Source: Seminavis robusta (taxonomy: Eukaryota > Bacillariophyta > Bacillariophyceae > Naviculales > Naviculaceae). From it: a DNA stretch of 39,991 nucleotides. A program made the translations under genes and the position numbers. Location: NCBI GenBank assembly GCA_903772945.1, contig CAICTM010001007.1, forward strand, positions 1 through 39,991. Direction: 5' to 3'. Shown here piece by piece: positions 19,486 through 28,339 of the stretch. Under the pieces are notes generated by a model that saw only the letters and a program-made list of their open reading frames with translations, did no database searches and was not told where the DNA came from. Position 1 is the first letter of the stretch. Every line of letters starts with the position of its first letter.

Positions 19486-19609
19486 ACCTCACCAACTAAT
19501 TTGTTTTATCCCACACCCGGCTTGCGTACCCGGCTTACGTGCTCTCGCCTGCTCCGCCCCTGACCTGTCCCAATCTCCAACGTTGTAACAAACCATAAGA
19601 ACTTACAAC

Positions 19610-19885
19610 ATGCCACCAACCTTTAACCCCTCTGGTCGCAAATTCGTATTCACCCTCCACAACTGGACTAACATCGATTGGAGTTATCTAAAAACCCTTT
19701 GCGAGACCCGCGATGACCTCACCTTTATGAAGGTCGCACAAGAGAACGGAAAAGAAGAATCTCCACACCTCCAAGGGTGCGTCGTCTTCGACCGCAACTT
19801 CAAACAGAGAGAGTCAAAAGTATCTAAAATTCTAATGGGTCCGAATAAGGACATAGCCAGTTTTGCTACTGTAGACTACTACTAG
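19610..19885 (+). CDS. CRESS-type Rep HUH endonuclease, N-terminal domain only (91 aa)
   Basis: The ATG at 19610 lies 124 bp after the recombinase stop, on the same strand. FVFTLHNWT at residues 12-20 is Rep motif I (FTLNN type). A typical helix-strand unit follows (YLKTL, then FMKVAQENGKEESPHLQG). PHLQGCVVF at ~52-60 is motif II, but the second His of the strict HUH pair is replaced (HLQG), as is normal for circovirus- and geminivirus-like Reps. The frame ends VDYY-stop. The last Tyr falls where motif III (Y-x-x-K) supplies the nicking tyrosine, and the stop TAG is part of the palindrome TACTACTAGCTAGTAGTA. The catalytic Lys and the whole superfamily-3 helicase domain (usual Rep length about 300 aa) are missing. 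So this is a truncated Rep, or an HUH-only protein that stops one residue short of a complete motif III. Diatoms are hosts of CRESS-DNA viruses. Confidence 0.75.
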   Translation: MPPTFNPSGRKFVFTLHNWTNIDWSYLKTLCETRDDLTFMKVAQENGKEESPHLQGCVVFDRNFKQRESKVSKILMGPNKDIASFATVDYY

Positions 19886-19894
19886 CTAGTAGTA
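19877..19894. repeat. 18-bp perfect palindrome at the Rep 3' end
   Basis: TACTACTAGCTAGTAGTA is its own reverse complement. It supplies the final Tyr codons and the stop of the Rep frame, and it contains the right copy of the 13-bp direct repeat. Confidence 0.7.
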
Positions 19895-22180
19895 CTCCAG
19901 CAAGCTAGCTAGATTGGGCAGCTACCTGTACTGCCGGTAGTACTGCAGCAGCAAAAAGTGCAACCCAAGCACGTCACCTCTTGCTCGAGCCTGAAGTAAT
20001 ACCTAGCTAGCTAGCTAGATGACTAAGCTAAAAACAAATACTAAATAGATACGTTAGCTAGATAGCCAACAAAGCCATCCAAGAAGCAACGCTGCTGTCA
20101 GATTTTCCTCCACAGCCAGTCGATACCACTACCACTCATCGGTCACAAAGAAATTGCAACAAGCAGCCAGTCAATGACACAACAGTGACCGCTGCTGCTA
20201 CTACTACGGTACTAAAACTGATGACTACGAAAAACCAGGCCATCGATAGTCTATACCGATAATGGCAACTGTGTTCACAACAGGACAGCAGCCTGCACAA
20301 CCAGGAGGAGCTACAAGAACAGCTGCAACAACACAAAAATAACAATTTTTTCCTTCTTCGTATACATCAGAAAAATGGGTGCTGACACAGGAATCACCAC
20401 CACAACACTAGGAAATAGCATGTAGCCTCCTCTGGTTGATAGATGCATTTCAATGACTCGACGACATTTGCTCAGGTTGGTGATACGTCTGCAGTTAACA
20501 TGACCTCCTCCATCGTACGGTGATCCACTCTCCGTTTGGTTGGTTTACTGGTGTGTATTGCTGTATAGCCTCCTCCGGTTGACTGTTATTGATTTTCAAG
20601 GACTCGACGACGATTGGACATGTTTCGTTCAGTTTGGTAATAGGGCTGGAGCTAACAGAGCTGGAGCTCTTATTATTCGTAGCGATGAAGCGATCGATCG
20701 ACCGACTCGACAATGATAGCTTCTCCCCTACCGTATACCGATAGATCTAACTAGTTAAATCTAGTTTATCGTACAAGACCAAGTCACTCGTCACGGACTT
20801 TGTGCATGCAGGAAAGTGGGTACCAATACAGGAATCGAACGGGATGAATTCAGCAGTAGGATCCACTCTCCTCTGCGCATGTGAGTTGTCATGTAGCCAC
20901 CTCTTGTTGCCTTTTCAATGGCTCGATGATGATCAGTACAGGCTGTTAGTGGGGCTGGAGTTAACAGAGCCTCCTCCTTGTACGACAGCAGCAGCCTCTC
21001 CTCTTCTTGTTATCCGTAGCGATCGACAAAAAGGACTCGTCAACTTGACTGTCATGTCCCGAGAAAAGAAAACATTTCAATGAGAATGGCTTTCACTTCT
21101 ACACCGAAGTCACTCCGATTGCATCATTCATTGGGGCTTGATAATAGAGGTGCGACTGATGATGGACTGTCACTCTGCACACTCGACTCGTCACTCGTTC
21201 AGCCGTCCAGCTAATCCACTGCCGCCGGTCTAGCTACTAGATAGTAGAGAGGGATCCAACGGTTGATTCAAGAGGATTGGATCAAGTATGCATAGTGGTC
21301 ATTATCCAGACTATCACTCTCATTATCCAGTCACTCGGCGTCTCTCCTCAAAATCAACAAGCAACCACAACAATGCCACAAGGGAAGGAATCACAACCAC
21401 TGGAGCAACAGGAGCAACCAGCACCATGGCGACGGTGATAGATGCGTCATGCAGTCAACACATCTGGGCTGCGAGGTGCGAGTGGTTGGTTGGCTAACTC
21501 GAGCAGTGTGTTATCCCTTGTAAAATCTCAGCGATATGACAGCCACGACCTTCTGTCTTGTGGGTCTCAATCAAGAAAGCATTTGTCTCCTCTGTGGTGC
21601 TTCATGTTTGGCGGGGAGGGTATATCTGGTACCCCCTATTGTATCAGCTTCAGCAACAACAACTTTATGATAGTTGGAGCTCAAGTAGTTCCCCCTCTCA
21701 GATGAAGTTCAATACCGGGTGTAGATCGTCCCATCACATTTTCTCTCCATAGCTATTTCACAGCTGGTGGTTCTGAATTTGTCAAATCTACATTACGCAA
21801 GTAAAGTTCAGTAGAGGCCTGCTTTACCATGGCTGTGCCAACCTGCTCAAAAGCTTCCGTATACCTGATTGAAAAATTGGTCCTGCCACTGATATTTTCA
21901 TAGTGAAGCCCTGCCAAAAAATGTTTTAACTAGCCCCCTTTGAAACCCCCATCATTAAGTCGCGAGGAAACCTCACGGATGTCTTCCAACCCGTCGATCA
22001 TCAACTTGCATGAATTGCTATTGTCTTCTGAAGCAGCAGCGTCAAGCAAGAGATGGTGCGAAAGAAGAGGGTCAAAACATTGAGACAAGAAGGGTTCTGT
22101 TTCAAATTTTACCTCTAACCCTCTAACCTTATACATAAATCAGCGAAGCTAACTTTTTAGAACGCGAGGATAACTTTTTA
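19895..22180. other. Long stretch without recognisable genes; contains degenerate repeats
   Basis: CTAGCTAG runs are present near 19902, 20003 and 20049. A diverged unit occurs about three times (20370-20520, 20560-20730, 20811-21015). Shared pieces are CATGTAGCC(T/A)CCTC, a T-rich link, CAATG(A/G)CTCGA(C/T)GA, and GCTG(G)AG(T/C)TAACAGAGC. Frames are short, and Thr/Ser-rich frames reflect CAC/ACA repeats. No tRNA, rRNA or domain was recognised. It may be decayed mobile DNA. Confidence 0.5.
20370..21015. repeat. Three degenerate copies of a ~150-200 bp unit
   Basis: Copies start near 20370, 20560 and 20811. The first and third share GGGT(G/A)C(T/C)(G/A)A(C/T)ACAGGAATC and CATGTAGCC(T/A)CCTC. 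The second and third share GGGGCTGGAG- or GGGCTGGAG- followed by TAACAGAGC. GATCCACTCTCC occurs at about 20522 and 20860. Divergence is high, so copy boundaries are approximate. Confidence 0.5.
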
Positions 22181-22195
22181 CTGCAGAACCTTTTT

Positions 22196-22267
22196 GAAAC
22201 GGGATCGCCTCTTTTTGGAACGGGATCGACTATTTCTGGAACGGGATCGCCTCTTTTTGGAACGGGA
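22196..22267. repeat. 21-bp tandem repeat, three to four units
   Basis: Units at 22196-22216, 22217-22237 and 22238-22258, plus a partial fourth, follow G(A/G)AACGGGATCG(C/A)CT(C/A)TTT(T/C)T. The period is seven codons; the minus strand reads a Pro-Val-Pro-Lys-Arg-Gly-Asp repeat, but no gene context supports translation. Confidence 0.85.
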
Positions 22268-23022
22268 CTCACTCGACTCGGAGGGCGCCTTTTAGAACAC
22301 GACACGATCACTCACGTACACTTACTTGTACCTTTTTTTGTCGTGTGGAATAACCGAATTTGGTCCCGTGGCTAAGTTTTACCAAAGTGACTGATGTCAC
22401 TAGTCTATCACTAGCTACAGTCGTAGTGATTGTTGCTACAGCCGTACATGTACCGGTGTGGTCGAAATTGAATGATTCGATTCATCATTCAGGTTACACC
22501 AGCATGGTTGCTTCTGTTGGCTTTGCGTGCCTGATGCTACGAAACATTTTGCACGTACTTTTGTTCTGCTTTTTGTACCCGGACTACGGCGCCCGCACCG
22601 TCGGTACCGTACGTACGGTACCGTACAGTTTGGTGGCGTTTCCCATTCGAACCTTGGATTTATCAAACTCGGACCCCTGAAAGAGCTTCTCCTGACGTAA
22701 TTCCTGCCTCATACCCTCTCTTGAATCAGCGAGAAAGGGGTGGACGGCAGTGATCTGATTGGCTGAGAGGACCGAAGAACAATGTATATGTCAGCGATAT
22801 ATAAGGAACAAGATTTAAATCAATTAACGTACCATTTATAGTTATTACGGATACAGTGTGCTATAAAGTTCGAAATTTCGTGTTTCTGTTTTCGCGAAAG
22901 AAGGATTCCTCCGTTCGTTCGTTCGTTCGATGGATCGACAATGACATCCTGCCGCTCACTCGACAGTCATTATCTCAGCCAAAAAAGCAAGTAGCAGCAA
23001 GTAGCAGCAGCAAAAGATCATC
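22268..23022. other. Leader region before the DDE transposase remnant
   Basis: No gene is supported. It includes the 22-bp palindrome, a GTTC tetranucleotide run near 22914-22928, and a segment at about 22725-22765 that weakly matches, inverted, 27118-27160 beyond the LEEL copy B gene; this is a candidate terminal inverted repeat. Confidence 0.4.
22602..22623. repeat. 22-bp perfect palindrome
   Basis: CGGTACCGTAC at 22602-22612 is followed immediately by its reverse complement. It is built from GTAC/GGTACC units like those at 4.1-4.5 kb. Role unknown. Confidence 0.8.
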
Positions 23023-25878
23023 ATGGATAACACAACAACAACTGGCGCTGCCACAACAGCCACAGGAATGGGATGTCAAAGCCAGAATAGGAACTCGCAA
23101 CAGAAGAGAGCTTTTGAACTCGCTGCCAACAACAACAGATCGAAGAGAGCCAGAGAAGAAGGACCGCAAACAACACTGGGAGGAGTGGTAGCAGAAGTCT
23201 TTGATCCACTCAAGAACTGTGTCATCTGTAAGGCCAGACATCTTGGTCTCAGAGTCCCCAAGAGATCCCACTCTGTCTTCTGTATTAAGAATACAATAAC
23301 AAAAGGACAAGGACCTTTGAATGCGCTGACCATGGAGACAATCAAAGAAAGCAGAAGACTCACAAGGCAATTCAGTGCTCCCCTTCCACTGAATGAGAGA
23401 GGAAGCTGGAGGCATTCCACAAGAGAAAATGGAGAAGCTTTCTTTGCTCCCAGAACAAATACAGCCAAAGCCACAGCCACAGCCAAAGGAATTCAACAAA
23501 AGTACAAGGCAATGGCTACTCCAGCTGTGTTCTGCGAGAAAGTCACAGCTCTTGTAGAGGATGCCACCTTTGGAGAAACAAAGCAAAATAGCACCACTGC
23601 AATGATAGCAATGGCAGAAGCATGTCAGAATCCATTACCAGTCAAAGAAAAGGACTATTCCAGCAACACTTTGATGGACTCACGATGACAGTCCCAGCCA
23701 CAAAGGAGCAATTCGATCTCCTCACTACCACTCATGTTGGGCAGAAACTCGCTTATAGTGGACTGGAATCGATGTGGCATTACTGTACCTTGTCCCATGG
23801 AAGATTCTCTGGCACAACTCAAGAATCATAGAACACAATGGTCCTGGGTAAGACCTCTTTCCAATCTTTGGCATTGCTGCCCTCCATCTTGGTTATGGTC
23901 ATGTCCATGGTCTGAGCTGCTGCAAGAGAGATTTGATGCCAACCATCTGAAGTACTGGTGTCAATCCCAGACCATGTTTCCTTGCTATATCCAGTAGAGC
24001 CAAAATATGCTTTTCCCAAAACAGACTACCACTTGGAGAGGACTGCAACAGAAGTTTTCGATACTATAATGGTTACCTATGGAAATGGTGACCCTCTGCA
24101 GCCGCTCATCTACAATGCAATCAACAGAGAGTTCATTAGGGCCATGATGTCCTACTATTCTTACTGGCAAGGTAATGAGAGGTAACCTCCTCCTTTCGTT
24201 CCAAAGGATGGAACTTACATCAGACAATATCCTCCTCTTGGTGACAGCATCCGTGACTTCTATGATAGGGCTGCTGCATCCAACAGAAACCATGGAGGAT
24301 CAGTGACAATGCCAGGCACACCAGAGAGATCCAGAGTGTAGCTTGCAACAAGGGTATCTTCTGTCAAGACCACACTTTCCAGCCAGTCAAGAACTACATG
24401 AGGAGAGAGGTTGGAGCTGTGGCAGTTGGGATGCTGCCATGAAACTGGAGAGATAGCTTCTGCTGTGCTGGTTCCCACAACCAAGACCATCCACTTCTCC
24501 CATGCAGCAATGCAGCTAGCAAGGAGATGCCACTTCAATCCAGCTGCCATGTACAGTGACACCTGGCCCAACAAGGATGACTACTGGGAGCAGCTGTTTC
24601 CAGGTATCGAGGGAAGACTTGGCCTGTTCCATTACGAGAAAAGGATTCTGTCAACTTTGAGAAGGGACATATTGACTATTCGAAGCTTTGAATGCTTCTT
24701 GGATTGCCTCTATGAGTACTACCTGAGGACTATGAGAAGGTTCTCTATGCTCTGAAACATGGTCTCCTATCAGCTGATGGCAAACACTATTCCATGGTGG
24801 AGATCTCAGACCTGCAATCATCAAGGGTCTTCAGTAACAGATACTCCAAGTACCTAAGGAAGAGGATGAGAGAACCTGAAACAATGAGGCAGAAGATTCA
24901 CAGTGTTCTGCAGGTACAAGGTACAGCCAGTGAGGAGCAAGCCAGGACAAGGGGACTGGATCCAGTCCAAGAATATTACCTTGTTCACACTCCAGACACC
25001 AAACCAGCAGTAACAACTGCATTGAGAAAGCATTCCACTTGCTGATCCACTACCAATGGACAAATGTATGAACAATCCACCTCTCCACTCCAAGCACAAG
25101 CTTCCTGAGTACCTATCAAGGAGAGAGAGTCAAAGTTAGAGTTTCCATGACAAGTTTGCCATTTGGCAATGGTGGAATGAAAGAACCCTTGCTGATGCAC
25201 TCAATCTTGCTGGCACTGCTAGATACAACCCAAGATTGCACAAGAGACCTTCCTGTCAAGAATCAGCGAGCAGAAAGGAAGTCAATTCCAGCTGATGTGG
25301 GAAGAAGGTTGTTCCTTACTGGAACCATTCAGAGCTGGCTTACCTCAATGACATTGCAGAGGCTGTTGGTCTGATGCACAATTTCAAATGCAGAACCACT
25401 GCAGAGGATAATGGAGAAAGATTCTTTCAGAGTACATTGTGGATTCAACCCTACAGGCAGAAGTACTCACCAAATGATTGTTGCTTGTGAGATTGTGCAC
25501 CAGTCAGTTGAAGCTCACAACCACAACCAGTTCCACAACCTCAACCACAACAATTCACAACCACAACCACCACAACCACAACCGGTTCCAACAGCTCCAG
25601 CCTCCACCACCCAATCCACCTCCACAACAGCTCCTCCTGTAGCACAAACAAGAAATTCTTACATTGGTAACCTGATTCTCTATCAGCAACAACACCAGAT
25701 TCAAATGATGCAACTTGCCTTAATGCAGCAGCAATTCCAACCAATACTGCCAGCTCCTTTCCAGCCACGTCCTCCACAGAATGGTTGCTGTCACAAATAC
25801 TGCCATTGGTTGACACACAGGAGAGGAAGACCACCACATGATCCCCATTGCCAATCAAGATTGTCTGGGTATGGGTAG
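23023..25878 (+). pseudogene. DDE-type transposase with CxxC zinc domains, decayed by several frameshifts
   Basis: The ATG at 23023 starts a 221-codon frame with CVICKARHLG, a first Cys pair. Homology then jumps frame repeatedly, with slips near 23655, 23750, 23960, 24190, 24430, 25030, 25120 and 25400. Recognisable pieces in order: WNRCGITVPCPMED with a C-x-x-x-x-C type zinc region; RFDANH; YPVEPKYAF; TYGNGDPLQPLIYNAINR with YYSYW; KDGTYIRQYPPLGDSIRDFYD; RHTREIQSV; CQDHTFQPVKNY, holding a candidate first catalytic Asp; GEIASAVLVPTTKT with FSHAAMQLA; MYSDTWPNKDDYW, a candidate second Asp; GRLGLFHYEKRI and TLRRD; YSKYLRKR; LPEYLSRRESK; and a Gln/His/Pro-rich tail ending in CCHKYCHWLTHRRGRPPHD with final His-Cys. 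The DDE assignment rests on this order and on resemblance to large diatom/oomycete transposases. It converges on the LEEL copy B gene 83 bp away. Confidence 0.65.
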
Positions 25879-25935
25879 CAACAAACAATCAATGTTTAGA
25901 TCCACCAAATTCATTTCTAATTTAGCCAGTCATAT

Positions 25936-26016
25936 TGCCAATGAAATCATCAACCATAGTCTCACTCATCATCTGAATCAATGCCAATGAAATCAATAAC
26001 CAGAGTCTCACTCATC
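25936..26016. repeat. 46-bp tandem duplication at the LEEL copy B 3' end
   Basis: TGCCAATGAAATCA followed by AACCA and AGTCTCACTCATC occurs at 25936-25970 and again at 25982-26016, with 3 mismatches in 35 positions. The period of 46 is not a multiple of three, so the duplicated copy changes the reading frame at the C-terminus of the adjoining minus-strand gene and gives it a new end (DSDDE-stop). Confidence 0.8.
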
Positions 26017-26531
26017 GCAGCCAATTCCTGGAAGGAAATATTCTTCTTGTGGTCATACCAGCGGCAACAATAGAAATGCCAAGCATCCATATAAAACTGT
26101 CCTTCAAGGGAGGACACCTCATAGCTCTCACTGATCCTTTCCCTCACTAACCAATAGATGCACTCAATCAAGATATCCTTCCTTTCACAGGGATGTGGCG
26201 ACGGCGACTCCAGCATTTCAGAGAGGGTGGAGATGACAGCTCTGTACCATTTTGGACTTTTCTGAAGGCCTGGACCAAGCATGTAATCCATGATGTCGGT
26301 CATGGCAGGAGGAAGTGGTTTGCATGCTCCTTGCAATATCAACTCCTCAAGAACGGTCACTTCCATGCTGGTTGTGGCCAAACAGAAGTTATCCTCCTCA
26401 TCACTGTTGTACCCACAAATGACATACTTGCAATTGAATCCTTGCCTTGTTACCCTCAGCTCATTGAATGGGTATCTGTTGACACTTTGCAGCCACTTGG
26501 AGAAGGCGGGAGAAGTAGTTGCGATCCTCAT
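25962..26531 (-). CDS. Small LEEL-family protein, copy B (189 aa)
   Basis: Start at ATG 26531 (MRIATTSPAFSKWLQ). Residues ~1-60 are specific to this copy. From LEELILQG onward it matches the protein at 121-579: M-x-x-I-M-D-x-M, WY, then ECIYWLVRER, DAWHFY, and the SFQELAAMSETLV tail. Acidic; no signal peptide or membrane segment. The conserved aromatic residues suggest a compact helical domain. The family is not one I recognise. It faces the decayed DDE transposase tail to tail, as copy A faces its own Zn-binding gene, so it is probably carried by the same transposon family. The frame is open although its partner is broken. The C-terminus has been altered by a 46-bp tandem duplication. Confidence 0.7.
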   Translation of the reverse strand: MRIATTSPAFSKWLQSVNRYPFNELRVTRQGFNCKYVICGYNSDEEDNFCLATTSMEVTVLEELILQGACKPLPPAMTDIMDYMLGPGLQKSPKWYRAVISTLSEMLESPSPHPCERKDILIECIYWLVRERISESYEVSSLEGQFYMDAWHFYCCRWYDHKKNISFQELAAMSETLVIDFIGIDSDDE

Positions 26532-26549
26532 GGTGAATGAGTGTGCCTA

Positions 26550-26810
26550 GAGGAAGCTGCGTCGGTAGAGGAATGAGCGTCGGTAGAGGAAGGAGTCGGT
26601 CGGTAGCGGTATCGGTAGAGGAAGGAGAGTCCGTAGAGGAAGGAGGAGTGTTGCCAAGTGTCTTGCCCCTACCCACGTAGGTGCTGACTTCAAGACAAGT
26701 AGCAGTTGTTGTTGTTGTATCAAGGAGCGTCAGTAGAGGAAGGAGCGTCCGTAGAGGAAGGAGCGTCCGTAGAGGAAGGAAGGAGCGTCGGTAGTGGAAG
26801 GATAGAAGAA
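26550..26810. repeat. 18-bp minisatellite (GTCGGTAGAGGAAGGAGC)
   Basis: Variants of GTC(G/C)GTAGAGGAAGGAGC are repeated irregularly from 26568 to 26640 and again at 26726-26805, with a non-repeat insert of about 85 bp between them. On the minus strand it reads as a Pro-Ser-Ser-Thr-Asp-Ala hexapeptide array, without gene support. Confidence 0.8.
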
Positions 26811-28339
26811 CGACGTTCGATCGGTGGACCGATACTAGTATGAGGACGGCCGATAGGATAGTGATTAGTAGCATGCCATTGTCGCCATTGTGGATTACAA
26901 CAACAACAACAACAGCAGCATTGACTTCTTACCTTGTCGAGTACGACTGTTTTGTGGCAATTTTGCGATTTTTTGAGGAGGGTCTGGTGCGAGCAAAGGA
27001 AAGGGAGCGAGCAAGTGTCCGTTGCAATGATTTGAATTCTGGGATTGATTTGCAACCGTAGCAGTGACGTAGTTGCTGACACTTACATGTTCTTCAGACG
27101 TCGCAAAGAGAGGGGAGATGACTGGTCATTGCCGTTTCCCCTCTTTTGTATAAGTAATTCAAGTAATGAGTCTTACCATCTGTCGTTTATGACTGGCCGA
27201 CATGCGCAATCCTCGGAATTTGGAATCCAACCGATAACCCTCTCCCTTTCCTTCTTCTTTTCCCTCCCCCGCGCTGGTGCCGAACCCCCCCATAAAGTCA
27301 CTGGCGGGCAATGTAGATGACACGGCAGGCAACGCTTTGCCTCTGTGAATCATCGAGCTTTTCGAGGAGCTCCATAGCTCTTTTCCGTACAACGTGCCGG
27401 AATCGTAGGCGCACATATAGACGAAGAAGAAAAGCCCTATGATAGTGTGGGCAAGCCAATTGATGAGCCCCAATAAGCAATCTGGCTTACAAAGTTGTGG
27501 CTCGCTCCCGGTTGTACGGGTACGTGTACATGTATTCATACACGAATTCACTAGATCTAACTTGTGTGTTGCATGTAGCGTAACATGTACCTTGTGGGCA
27601 AAGTCTCTTGTCTCGACAACCAGTCTACGCCGGTGAGCTGGACTAGCTGGCTAGCCCATGGCTGGCAAGGCAAGTTCAAGTTTGTTCTACCAACAGCTCT
27701 ACCATCAGTATAAAGAAGCTCAGCATGCTTATAATTTCCACGCTTTGCATGCATCAGCATGCAGAATTACGTAGTGAAGCTTCGCGCGAAAAGGGCGCAT
27801 GCACCTCTGCAGCCCCGATTCCTCACTTTTGTAGTAATGCTGCTTCAAAGCCCAACTTGGTGTGCCTTCTAGCTCTAGCACCATAGGCACAGTCACAGGC
27901 CAGTCCACATGAGCTGATGTTGTAGGTCACTGAAAGTAGCTCTCGAGTAGCCCACAAGATATCGATTCAAGAACTTATCGCGTGAAGATCTCACAGTCTA
28001 CCTGTATGGACGAAACGTGTGCCCGAGATACAGGTAGGGGTGAAACAGAGAGAAACATCAGTTTGCATGGCGTTCGGGCACCACCATTCATGCCGGCACG
28101 TTTAGTACACAAGGGCTGCATCAATACAAGTCGATCCAATGAAGAAAGCTTTTGAAAAGGAAAGTGGGGACCAGCCGGGACCCTGTTAGTATGCGCAAAA
28201 GCTCTAACATGTACCTGGTTCGTTTCGATTTGCCCAATCCATGGAGATTGCTCACCCTTAGCTCTCACAAATCAACAATCAAAAAGATACAAAGAAATCA
28301 CTAAAAAACCAAACTACTCCTTTCCTAACCACCAACAGG
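26811..28339. other. Intergenic region, possible short coding fragment on the minus strand
   Basis: No confident gene. A CAA/CAG run lies near 26899-26920. On the minus strand 27298-27420 reads RHVVRKRAMELLEKLDDSQR before a stop, which looks helix-coding, but it overlaps another frame and has no recognisable domain. The stretch before 28340 includes CT-rich DNA that is probably the promoter and leader of the next gene. Confidence 0.3.

Larger units (their letters stand above)
17053..19894 (+). mobile_element. Candidate recombinase-plus-Rep element between 13-bp direct repeats
   Basis: The two genes at 17458 and 19610 lie on one strand and share a C-ending codon preference (ACC, ATC, CTC, AAC) that differs from the AT-richer flanks. 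The sequence CTAGCTAGTAGTA occurs at 17053-17065 and again at 19882-19894, 2829 bp apart. Each copy sits in a palindrome: 16 bp at the left and 18 bp, 19877-19894, at the right. A tyrosine recombinase acting on a palindromic core would leave such a repeat at both junctions. However, CTAGCTAG is common throughout the window, so the boundaries are provisional. Confidence 0.45.

Noticed and set aside
23023..25878. Reading the DDE region as an intron-containing active gene
   Set aside because: The frame changes lack GT-AG boundaries at the slip points, and several fall within conserved blocks, which indicates indels rather than introns.
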